From: a virus
Virus record (IMG/VR): IMGVR_UViG_3300046048_000092
Span: 1-42,177 of that record
Reading direction: 5' to 3' (one strand)
DNA: 42,177 bases
Of the stretch, positions 27,688-33,918 are shown one piece after another. The number at the start of each line of letters is the position of its first letter. Within the stretch, counting starts at the first letter, position 1. A program made the translations under genes and the position numbers. The notes under the pieces are model-generated. The model did no database searches, had not been told where the DNA came from, and saw only the letters and a list, made by a program, of their open reading frames with translations.

Positions 27688-28506
27688 CTAGAACGGCATG
27701 TCGCCGTCATCATCCTCCGGAGCCGTGTTCGAGTCATGGTCAGGCTTGGCCGCACCACTCTCGATCAGCTTCTTGCACTCCGCAGCCATCAAGAACGCGG
27801 GGTCGTCGGCGGACAAGAGCCCCTTCGCGAGGCTGTCTTCGACTGGTCCGGTGAACGTGATGTTGTAGCTGTCACCGGCCGGACGGCTCTCCAGCTTGGT
27901 GCCCAGCATGAGCTGGTGAGCGAACAGCGGCGGGTTGATGCGGCGGCCGTCTTCCAGCGTGAGCTGGAAGGTGTTCAGGCGCGTCATCATCTTCTTGTAC
28001 GCCGTGATCTTCGTCGAGGTGAGAGCCAGCACGGCCATACCCTGCGGCTTGCCATCCACCACGATCACGCCATAGACGTAGAACGTCTCGACCAGATCGT
28101 GCCCATTGACCTCGTACTTGCCGTACTTCAGGCCACGAGCCTGAGCGTCGACTTTCGCGGCCTTCACCACGTCACTGTTCGGGGCGTGCGATGCCACGAG
28201 CCCTCCACCATTGTCACGCTTGACCCACTCCACGAACTCGTGGGTACGGATCGCAGGCACGAACACGACGGACTTGAACAGCTCCTGGGTCACGCTGTTG
28301 TAGAACATGCCCGCCTTCGCGCCCTTGATGCCGCCTTCCTTCTGCTCAGGGGAGGTGGACTGGAGCACGTTCAGGAACGGAATCGAGATGTCGTCCTGAG
28401 TCAGGTTCTCGAATCCCTTGCCTGCATAGTCGCCGTAGTCTCCGGCAACCAGGGCTGTGGACTTCTCTTCGACCACGGCTGGCGCGGTCTCCTTCTTCTT
28501 CGCCAT
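27688..28506 (-). CDS. putative ssDNA-binding protein with an SSB-like acidic tip
   Basis: A 272-residue protein of a type common in phage replication regions. The core (AGMFYNSVTQELFKSVVFVP, then ETFYVYGVIVVDGKPQGMAVLAL) is strand-rich and could be an OB-like fold. It ends PEDDDGDMPF, very like the C-terminal tip of SSB, which binds other replication proteins. Located between the coiled-coil protein and the RNA ligase. Function inferred from tip and context only. Confidence 0.6.
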   Translation of the reverse strand: MAKKKETAPAVVEEKSTALVAGDYGDYAGKGFENLTQDDISIPFLNVLQSTSPEQKEGGIKGAKAGMFYNSVTQELFKSVVFVPAIRTHEFVEWVKRDNGGGLVASHAPNSDVVKAAKVDAQARGLKYGKYEVNGHDLVETFYVYGVIVVDGKPQGMAVLALTSTKITAYKKMMTRLNTFQLTLEDGRRINPPLFAHQLMLGTKLESRPAGDSYNITFTGPVEDSLAKGLLSADDPAFLMAAECKKLIESGAAKPDHDSNTAPEDDDGDMPF

Positions 28507-28530
28507 TTGGCACTTCTCCTTGGTTATGTG

Positions 28531-29067
28531 TCAGACCGTCACGGCCGAGACACGCTGTCGATGGACACCTAGCAGCTCCATCGGTACATCCTCGCCAGCT
28601 TCGAGCTTCTCACACACGAACTTGGTGAGGGTGGAGGCATGGACGCTCGATGTGTCGTCGACCGGAAGCTCTCGCTCCTCAAGGGCCTTGATGGTCTCGG
28701 CAGCCTCAGCGTCCTCCCCCCTCCCGAACATGATGGTGACCTGACGCTTGATCAGGGCCTCATGTCCATTCTCTCGCAGCCACGCAAATGCGTCGACTGC
28801 GTTGGCCTTGCTGATCTTGGCGCGGATGGTCTCCTTCACCTTGATCTTGAGGCCAGTCGTTGTGGTGAACTCGCCCATGCCGACACTGTCCATCAGCTCG
28901 GGGATCTTCACCTCTTTGATCTCGCGCAGCGCACGCTTGGCCACCGCCACCTGGGCCTCCGTGTCTGCGAGCACCCTCTCGGCCTCGATCTGCTGGGCCG
29001 CCAGATCTGCCAGCTCGGCGAGCGTGGAGTCGCTCGTTTCCGTGAATGATGTGTAGTCGTTGTTCAA
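28531..29067 (-). CDS. conserved coiled-coil phage protein
   Basis: About 178 residues. An N-terminal coiled coil (LADLAAQQIEAERVLADTEA) leads into EIKEVKIPELMDSVGMGEFT, a TGLKIKVKETI strand pair, and a C-terminal EALIKRQVTIMFGRGEDAEA block ending near LLGVHRQ. This order is common among unnamed phage proteins beside ssDNA-binding-like genes. I favour a TTG start at 29067 (AAGGAG 5 nt upstream, TTGA overlap with the helicase stop); a GTG at 29073 is the alternative. Confidence 0.65.
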   Translation of the reverse strand: MNNDYTSFTETSDSTLAELADLAAQQIEAERVLADTEAQVAVAKRALREIKEVKIPELMDSVGMGEFTTTTGLKIKVKETIRAKISKANAVDAFAWLRENGHEALIKRQVTIMFGRGEDAEAAETIKALEERELPVDDTSSVHASTLTKFVCEKLEAGEDVPMELLGVHRQRVSAVTV

Positions 29068-30530
29068 ATCCACTCCTTCAGCTTGTCGCCCGTGATCTCA
29101 CGGGCAATGTCTTGCTTTGATCGTAGTGCATCCACGATCGAGATGTCAACCGAATTCGCAGCCACAATGTCGATATAATCGACCGGGTGCTTCTGGCCAT
29201 ATCTGTGGGCTCTATCCTCGCTCTGTTTGCGGTGAACGTACCGGAACGAGTTGTTGTAGTAGATGACTGAGCGAGCTTGGACGAGCGTGAGGCCCTCAGC
29301 GCCCTTGGCGGGGTTGCCCACGAAGAACTGCACGTCCCCGTCGATGAAGCGGCGCTTGGCCATCTCACAGCCATCGTCAGAGACCTTGCCGTCGTACCTC
29401 ACCGCGCGGTCTCCGAGCCTCTCCATGATCAGGTCGATATCTTTGCGGAACCTGGCCCAGATGATCGCGGGGTGGACCATGTCGTCACAGATGCTGCCCA
29501 GCAGGTCGAGTCGTGGATTGTGTTCACCCAGCAGCTCGACGATGCGATCACCAAGGTCGTCCTCTCCGCCGTCGTCCGTGGGCACATAGCCGCAGGTCAC
29601 CTGCTGCTGGCGGAGTAGCCTGGTGATCGCCAGGGGCGCGCTCACCACCTCACCACTGGTCAGCATGGCGAGAGATTCGTTCTTGATCTCCCGGTACACC
29701 CTCAACTGCTCCGGGCTCATGTCGAAATACCGCTTGCTGTAGAGCTTATCGGGCAGGTCGAGCACGTCGTCCTTCTCCACCCGGTCACTGATCTCAGCCA
29801 GCCACTCACGCAGCAGAGGCAGGCGACGGTAGGCGACGCACTTCTCGAACTGCTGGCCGGTCTCGGTCCTGAACTGCTGCCATAGGCCGAAGTGGGTCTT
29901 GTACTCGGCGAACGTGCCGATGCCGTGGTCTTTCCAGAAGTCGGGATCGAGGAATCGGACAGGAGCGTAGGCGTCGAACGGGTTGCCGTTCGCGATCAGT
30001 GTGCCGGTCGCGATGCGCCTGGCAGCAGCGTACTTGCCTGAAGCGACGATCGCCTTGGTCCGCTTCGCGCCGGGCGTCTTGATCGCGTGGGCCTCATCGA
30101 GGACCATCAGCACCTTGCGCTGCTTCAGAAAGTTGGCAGCGAACAGGCGCCCCCTCTGTGTGATGTAGCCGTTGTAGCTGATAGCCATGATCGAGAGGCC
30201 ACCGTGGGCCATCATGCCACGGACCATGTGCTGGTGCTTCTGTGTGTTGGCCCGTTTCGATTCGTAGTAGCCCAGCAGGCTACGGCGTGCCACGCGATCC
30301 ACGAGATGGAGGGGGATCTCGTCGTTGATCCAGTTCCGATGCACACCGTTCGGGGCGACGATGAGGATGGCGTTGATCTCGCCCCGCTCATACATCTGTG
30401 CGGCAGTGTCGAGCAAGAGCTTCGTCTTTCCTGTGCCCTGATCCCAGAGCACACCCCAGGCTTCCTTCAAGCCGTGAGCGATGAACCCTTTGAGTTGATG
30501 ACTGAATGGTGTGGTCTTGAACTCGAACAT
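29064..30530 (-). CDS. SNF2-family DNA helicase/translocase
   Basis: A 488-residue protein. Walker A GTGKTK (32-37), Walker B LMVLDEAHAIK (141-151), a helicase C-terminal lobe with EGLTLVQARSVIYYN, and the SNF2 hallmark QSEDRAHRYGQ near the end. Such phage proteins translocate on dsDNA and may remodel replication or recombination complexes or displace bound host proteins. ATG at 30530 is clear. Confidence 0.9.
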   Translation of the reverse strand: MFEFKTTPFSHQLKGFIAHGLKEAWGVLWDQGTGKTKLLLDTAAQMYERGEINAILIVAPNGVHRNWINDEIPLHLVDRVARRSLLGYYESKRANTQKHQHMVRGMMAHGGLSIMAISYNGYITQRGRLFAANFLKQRKVLMVLDEAHAIKTPGAKRTKAIVASGKYAAARRIATGTLIANGNPFDAYAPVRFLDPDFWKDHGIGTFAEYKTHFGLWQQFRTETGQQFEKCVAYRRLPLLREWLAEISDRVEKDDVLDLPDKLYSKRYFDMSPEQLRVYREIKNESLAMLTSGEVVSAPLAITRLLRQQQVTCGYVPTDDGGEDDLGDRIVELLGEHNPRLDLLGSICDDMVHPAIIWARFRKDIDLIMERLGDRAVRYDGKVSDDGCEMAKRRFIDGDVQFFVGNPAKGAEGLTLVQARSVIYYNNSFRYVHRKQSEDRAHRYGQKHPVDYIDIVAANSVDISIVDALRSKQDIAREITGDKLKEWI

Positions 30531-30629
30531 CTAGCAGGCCACCAGCGCGGTGCAGATGATCACTACGATGCCTGCCACGATGGCGATCTGAACAGCGGCC
30601 TGGGGCCAGCTTGTTTTGTCTTCGGACAT
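30531..30629 (-). CDS. 32-residue single-pass membrane peptide
   Basis: Starts at an ATG with GGAGGG upstream. Short polar head (MSEDKTSWPQ) and one membrane helix (AAVQIAIVAGIVVIICTALV). It lies between tRNA cluster 2 and the SNF2 helicase. Could be a holin-like or regulatory peptide; no family. Confidence 0.6.
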   Translation of the reverse strand: MSEDKTSWPQAAVQIAIVAGIVVIICTALVAC

Positions 30630-30649
30630 CACGTCCCTCCTCATGGTGT

Positions 30650-30726
30650 TGGTAGCCCAGGTGGGGATCGAACCCACTACCTCTGAGTTGAGAACCCAGC
30701 GACTCGACCGCTTCGTCCTCTGGGCC
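30650..30726 (-). tRNA. tRNA-Glu(CUC)
   Basis: Acceptor GGCCCAG/CTGGGCT, anticodon loop TTCTCAA on CTGGG/CTCAG, T-loop TTCGATC, A73 and encoded CCA. Confidence 0.9.
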
Positions 30727-30758
30727 ATACTGTACCACTGCCTGGGGCAGTCGTCAAG

Positions 30759-30835
30759 TGGTAGCGCGTGCGGGAATCGAACCCGCTGCTTCCGGCTTGA
30801 AAAACCGGCGACTCGACCGCTTCGTCCTACGCGCC
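30759..30835 (-). tRNA. tRNA-Glu(UUC)
   Basis: Acceptor GGCGCGT/ACGCGCT, anticodon loop TTTTCAA on CCGGT/GCCGG, T-loop TTCGATT, encoded CCA. Its 5' end overlaps the last codons of the upstream protein gene by 9 nt, so tRNA processing must cut that mRNA. Confidence 0.92.
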
Positions 30836-31096
30836 ATAGAGAATCTCCTTGAGCCCAGGCCAGCGCCCCCCGTTCTTGAACCGGAATCGCAGGGCCTTCA
30901 GCGTCGTGCGCTCGGGATCCCACTCCAGCCCGTCGCACGAGCAGTGTGAGGAGTTGACCTCGAAGAGCTTCCCACGCAGCCTGTAGATGGTGAGGGACCA
31001 GCCCTCGTACCACTCGGTGTCGTAGTGGTGATACACGACCTCAGCGCCCTCGTCGAGCGTGATGCCGTAGTCGTCGTTGATCTCCTGCCTCGTCAT
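30827..31096 (-). CDS. protein of unknown function embedded in tRNA cluster 2
   Basis: An 89-residue protein with GAGGAG before its ATG. It contains a VNSSHCSCDGLEW segment, a Cys/His pair that recurs in small phage proteins, and a C-terminal basic helix. Its stop lies inside the tRNA-Glu(UUC) gene, so excision of that tRNA would truncate the message. Confidence 0.62.
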   Translation of the reverse strand: MTRQEINDDYGITLDEGAEVVYHHYDTEWYEGWSLTIYRLRGKLFEVNSSHCSCDGLEWDPERTTLKALRFRFKNGGRWPGLKEILYGA

Positions 31097-31114
31097 CACA
31101 CTCTCCTCGAATGT

Positions 31115-31203
31115 TGGTAGTCCCGGTAGGGGTCGAACCTACACTCCCAGCGAAGGGAACCAGGGTCTGAGCCTGGCGCGTCTGCCAATTCCGCCACGGG
31201 ACC
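31115..31203 (-). tRNA. tRNA-Leu(CAG)
   Basis: 89 nt with a long variable arm, acceptor GGTCCCG/CGGGACT, anticodon loop CTCAGAC on CCAGG/CCTGG, T-loop TTCGACC, A73 and encoded CCA. Confidence 0.93.
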
Positions 31204-31208
31204 ACAAG

Positions 31209-31299
31209 TGGAGGAAGCGGTGGGAATCGAACCCACGGACCGTTGCCGGTCGCCTGCTTAGCAAGCAGGTACGCCTCACCCAGCGTGCGTGCCACTTCC
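31209..31299 (-). tRNA. tRNA-Ser(GCU)
   Basis: 91 nt with a long variable arm (GACCGG/CGGTC-type), acceptor GGAAGTG/CGCTTCC, anticodon loop TTGCTAA on CCTGC/GCAGG, T-loop TTCGATT and encoded CCA. The discriminator is U rather than the usual G. Confidence 0.9.
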
Positions 31300-31301
31300 G
31301 A

Positions 31302-31393
31302 ATGTCGGTGGGGTGCTCCATCCTGAGCTACACCAGGCCCGGTTGACCCAGGACGCTGGTGGCCCGGACTTGCACCGGGCGACCACCCCAATG
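31302..31393 (-). ncRNA. candidate circularly permuted tRNA, best fit tRNA-Val(GAC)
   Basis: Between two normal tRNAs the minus strand reads, in order: TGGGG (31390-31386), a 5-nt variable-like loop, a T-arm (6-bp GCCCGG/CCGGGC, loop TGCAAGT), CACCAG (31361-31356), a 19-nt linker, CTGGTG (31336-31331), TA, a D-arm (GCTC, AGGATG, GAGC), A, then CCCCA (31313-31309). As a normal tRNA this makes no sense, but joined end to end it gives a complete cloverleaf: acceptor CTGGTG/CACCAG, anticodon stem CCCCA/TGGGG. The flanking CCGACAT matches the GACAT of tRNA-Val(GAC) loops. Confidence 0.5.
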
Positions 31394-31394
31394 T

Positions 31395-31469
31395 TGGCGG
31401 CGTGTACGGGGATCGAACCCGTGTCCCCCAGTAGACAGCCGGGGATCCGTGCCGCTGGAACAACACGCC
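31395..31469 (-). tRNA. tRNA-Asp(GUC)
   Basis: Acceptor GGCGTGT/ACACGCC, anticodon loop CTGTCTA on a 6-bp stem CCCCGG/CTGGGG, T-loop TTCGATC, G73 (Asp identity) and encoded CCA. The D-stem is only about 3 bp. Confidence 0.88.
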
Positions 31470-31470
31470 G

Positions 31471-31554
31471 TGGAAGAAGGCGGAGGAGTCGAACCCCAAG
31501 CGTGAACGCCCCCCTGGGGTTCTAACCCAGTTTGCTCCCATGAGCGGCGCCTTC
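31471..31554 (-). tRNA. tRNA-Ser(AGA)
   Basis: Acceptor GAAGGCG/CGCCTTC, short D-arm (GCTC/GAGC with only ATGG in the loop), anticodon loop TTAGAAC on CTGGG/CCCAG, long variable arm, T-loop TTCGACT. One extra T lies between the acceptor and CCA, so the acceptor may be 8 bp. The A34 would need conversion to inosine. Confidence 0.78.
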
Positions 31555-31561
31555 CTCAAGT

Positions 31562-31636
31562 TGGTCTGAGTGGCTGGATTCGAACCAGCGCCAGCCCGCG
31601 TCCAAAGCGGGGATGCAGCCACAACACCTCACTCAG
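31562..31636 (-). tRNA. tRNA-Pro(UGG)
   Basis: Acceptor CTGAGTG/CACTCAG, anticodon loop TTTGGAC on CCCGC/GCGGG, T-arm GCTGG/CCAGC with TTCGAAT, A73 and encoded CCA. Confidence 0.9.
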
Positions 31637-31637
31637 A

Positions 31638-31711
31638 TGGTACTGGCGGACGGTTCTGCCCCGTCGTCCTCGGGTCCACAACCCGCTACTCTACTATTGA
31701 GCTACACCAGA
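31638..31711 (-). tRNA. tRNA-His(GUG) with a non-canonical T-loop
   Basis: D-arm GCTC/GAGT, anticodon loop TTGTGGA on GCGGG/CCCGA, perfect T-stem GACGG/CCGTC but loop GGCAGAA instead of TTCRANN. The acceptor pairs at six positions with a T-T mismatch at 1-72 and A73; a classical G-1:C73 pair is not seen. Encoded CCA. Confidence 0.75.
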
Positions 31712-31723
31712 ACAAGTTGGGAT

Positions 31724-31742
31724 GCGGGCCAGGATCGCCCGC
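31724..31742 (-). other. GC-rich hairpin between a microprotein gene and tRNA-His
   Basis: Perfect 6-bp stem GCGGGC/GCCCGC with a 7-nt loop, shortly after the stop at 31749. No T tract follows. Shaped like a T-arm but alone; probably a processing or spacer element. Confidence 0.45.
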
Positions 31743-31748
31743 GAGAAC

Positions 31749-31856
31749 CTAGTCGTTTGATCGCAAGGGTGGTCGGGCCTCAATATCTTCTCGACTCACA
31801 AGTCGGAAGCTATGGGGTCCGGTGCGCACCTTGACAGGGTTCTTGACTGAGTACAT
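31749..31856 (-). CDS. 35-residue microprotein inside tRNA cluster 2
   Basis: Frame beginning MYSVKNPVKVRTGPHSFRLV with GAAGGA upstream of its ATG. It fills the gap between two tRNAs that otherwise holds no RNA gene. Basic N-terminal half, mixed C-terminal half; no family. Confidence 0.5.
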   Translation of the reverse strand: MYSVKNPVKVRTGPHSFRLVSREDIEARPPLRSND

Positions 31857-31879
31857 TGGTGTGTCCTTCGTCGAGAGAT

Positions 31880-31949
31880 TGGAGCCGATACGAGGAGTCG
31901 AACCCCGCTCGCAGCCGTACAAAGGGTGCTTTCTCCCAGAGATACCGGC
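31880..31949 (-). tRNA. compact tRNA-Thr(UGU)
   Basis: 70 nt. Acceptor GCCGGTA/TATCGGC, D-arm TCTC/GAGA with only TGG in the loop and no base between acceptor and D-stem, anticodon loop TTTGTAC on CACCC/GGCTG (one C-C mismatch), T-arm CGGGG/CCTCG with TTCGACT, encoded CCA. First tRNA of cluster 2 in transcription order. Confidence 0.72.
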
Positions 31950-31967
31950 TCAAGATTCTGAACCAGA

Positions 31968-31996
31968 AGAATAGCAAATCCCGATCGGGATGTCAA
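31968..31996 (-). promoter_or_regulatory. sigma70-type promoter of tRNA cluster 2
   Basis: TTGACA (31991-31996) and TATTCT (31968-31973) on the minus strand, 17 bp apart. The spacer contains a perfect 14-bp palindrome ATCCCGATCGGGAT (31978-31991), a likely operator. The TGA of the A1-like gene is inside the -35 box. Confidence 0.82.
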
Positions 31997-33600
31997 GTGG
32001 CTTTCCAGGCTCCCTCGTACATGGTCACGATGGCGCGCTTCCCGTTCGGGTAGGTCACGACGTGGCTGTTCGTCCACGAGGACGGCCCCACGTTGTACCC
32101 GTGGTCGAGGCTCGCTGTGACCCCTGCAACATACAGGCCATCAATGATCTCTGCCGAGTGGGTGTGCCCCGTGTTGGCCCTGCGGGCGATACGGGACAGG
32201 GCGCGCGTGGATCCACGGCTCCCGTTGGGTCCGAGGTGGCCGTGCATTCCGCACTCAATCCCGCCGCCTTGATCGTGCAGGATGGTGAACCGCTCGTCGG
32301 CTCGGAGGAACCTGATGTGCTCCCCGAGGCCCAGGTAGCGGAGCGCCCACTCCACCATGTGGAAGTCCTCACGGCTCTCGATCGCCTTGTACTTGCGGAG
32401 CTGGGCTTCGAGGAAGAAGATCGCGTTCGGAGGATCCTTCTTGTAGTCGTGCTCCCTCAGCCAGCGCGTGATGGCGTTGTCGTGGTTCGAATCGACCACG
32501 ACCATCTCACAGTCGCCACGGTCCGCCATCTTCAGGAAGCTCACCACCTCCTCCAGCTCTTCGCGCACCTTGTCGCGTCCGCTGACGTAGCGGGCGAACA
32601 TCGCGTGCGGGTTGCCGGTGTCGTGGTGGTTGCGTGAGCGGAAGTCGACCGTGTCGTGCATGAACTGGTAGCGCGGACGGAGCGTGTCCATCATGCCGCC
32701 CTCGCCCCACGCGAGGTCGGTGATCTCGTCCTCCATCTGGGCGACATGGATGTCGCCCCAGTTGATCGCTTCGACACGATGACCACCAGTCACCGCACCG
32801 TCCGCGACGCGCAGGTCGAGATCGTGGATTACTCCCTCACTGTTGGCGTTGAGCTGTCGGCAGAACCAGCGCCCCTTGCTGTCCACCTCAACCAGCAAAG
32901 CACCATAGACGTGATGGAACTCAGCCTTCAGTCCGGCCTTCTTCTGGATGTAGTTGCGCAGTGTCACGGTGCCAGTGGTGAAGTTGAACTTCACACCCTC
33001 ACTCTTGCCAGATGGCAGGGACTGCATCGCAACCTTGACGTGAGGAAAGATGCCCGAGCGGCGGCCCGTGTAGGTGTCGAACCCACTCAGTGGACGCACA
33101 GCAGTAGGCAGGATGTTCATTTCCCCACACCACATCAGCCCAGGAGCCAGCTCGATACGCTCATCGCTGAAGTAGGGGATGAGCTTCTCGTTGTACCACA
33201 GGTCCGCGTCTGTGATCGGACCTGTGCCAGGCTTCTCGGGCTGTGTGAAGGCATGGCGATTGTAGGTGAAGCGTGAGACGAGCACCTGGGCGTCCCAATA
33301 CTCAGCGAGCGCCATGAGCGAGCGCCACGTAGGATCGTGTAGGTCGGTGTTGTTCTGGGCGCTAGTGCAGATGTAGCGGCGCACCCCGTTTCGTGGGACG
33401 GAGAACCGCCTGTGCCTCAGACCATGAAGGTCGCCACCAGAGAGCGGCTTGATGTAGCCGAGCCTCTTCAGGTCACGTCGTACGGTCGTGCGTGGAATGC
33501 CAGTCTCACGGGAGACCGCCTTGGCAGACCCGAGACGAGCGTACGCCTCTACTATTACCTGTTCTCTTCTACTTGCCGCCGAATCCGTGCGTGATCGCAT
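31993..33600 (-). CDS. T5 A1-like metallophosphoesterase with an N-terminal HTH
   Basis: A 535-residue protein. Metallophosphoesterase motifs: GDIH (282-285), SNHDN (371-375), MHGHLG (about 452-457) and GHTH (478-481). An N-terminal helix-turn-helix (EAYARLGSAKAVSRETGIPRTTVRRDLKRLG, summarised here as residues 18-48) precedes it. Length and order resemble the T5 A1 early protein, which controls DNA transfer and host DNA breakdown. So it may be an early nuclease. Start at 33600 has GGAG upstream and overlaps the previous gene by 32 nt. Confidence 0.65.
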   Translation of the reverse strand: MRSRTDSAASRREQVIVEAYARLGSAKAVSRETGIPRTTVRRDLKRLGYIKPLSGGDLHGLRHRRFSVPRNGVRRYICTSAQNNTDLHDPTWRSLMALAEYWDAQVLVSRFTYNRHAFTQPEKPGTGPITDADLWYNEKLIPYFSDERIELAPGLMWCGEMNILPTAVRPLSGFDTYTGRRSGIFPHVKVAMQSLPSGKSEGVKFNFTTGTVTLRNYIQKKAGLKAEFHHVYGALLVEVDSKGRWFCRQLNANSEGVIHDLDLRVADGAVTGGHRVEAINWGDIHVAQMEDEITDLAWGEGGMMDTLRPRYQFMHDTVDFRSRNHHDTGNPHAMFARYVSGRDKVREELEEVVSFLKMADRGDCEMVVVDSNHDNAITRWLREHDYKKDPPNAIFFLEAQLRKYKAIESREDFHMVEWALRYLGLGEHIRFLRADERFTILHDQGGGIECGMHGHLGPNGSRGSTRALSRIARRANTGHTHSAEIIDGLYVAGVTASLDHGYNVGPSSWTNSHVVTYPNGKRAIVTMYEGAWKAT

Positions 33601-33820
33601 ACCAGACTGCTCCAATGATACCGGCCACGATGACACTGATCGCGGTGCGAGCACCATAACCTCGCATCGAATCTACCGACTTACGCCAGTCCCGAAGCCA
33701 TTGGAAGTCTCTCTGCGTCTCCATCGGGTCGGAGCAATCCAGCCCCAATGTGAGGAGTGTTCGCTTGACGGTTCTCGCAACGATGGCTTCAATTTCAGCT
33801 TCGGTGAGGCGGTCAGGCAT
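33569..33820 (-). CDS. small membrane protein resembling DUF6127-type phage proteins
   Basis: An 83-residue protein. The N-terminal helix (EAEIEAIVARTVKRTLLTLG) and DPMETQRDFQWLRDWRKSVDSM precede one membrane helix (TAISVIVAGIIGAVWYAI). This layout is shared by small phage membrane proteins that may be holins. ATG at 33820 with AAGGG upstream, first gene after the promoter at 33847-33876. Confidence 0.65.
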   Translation of the reverse strand: MPDRLTEAEIEAIVARTVKRTLLTLGLDCSDPMETQRDFQWLRDWRKSVDSMRGYGARTAISVIVAGIIGAVWYAITHGFGGK

Positions 33821-33846
33821 CGGATGGCCCTTGTTTGGGAGTTCTG

Positions 33847-33876
33847 AGTATAGGCCAGTCCCGGCCGCCCTGTCAA
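33847..33876 (-). promoter_or_regulatory. sigma70-type promoter, leftward
   Basis: TTGACA (33871-33876) and TATACT (33847-33852) on the minus strand with an 18-bp spacer, about 27 nt before the ATG of the small membrane protein. It lies back to back with the rightward promoter. Confidence 0.8.
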
Positions 33877-33884
33877 GATAGGGG

Positions 33885-33914
33885 TTGACGTACGGGGCCG
33901 CACCCTGCTACTGT
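33885..33914 (+). promoter_or_regulatory. sigma70-type promoter, rightward
   Basis: TTGACG (33885-33890) and TACTGT (33909-33914) on the plus strand, 18 bp apart. It is the only good plus-strand promoter I found. It faces a hairpin-rich, non-coding stretch ending in a terminator. Confidence 0.6.
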
Positions 33915-33918
33915 TTCG

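Noticed and set aside
31724-31856. An additional tRNA between tRNA-His and tRNA-Thr
   Set aside because: A T-arm-like hairpin exists but no acceptor partner or anticodon stem pairs; the stretch instead holds a 35-codon frame with a ribosome site.
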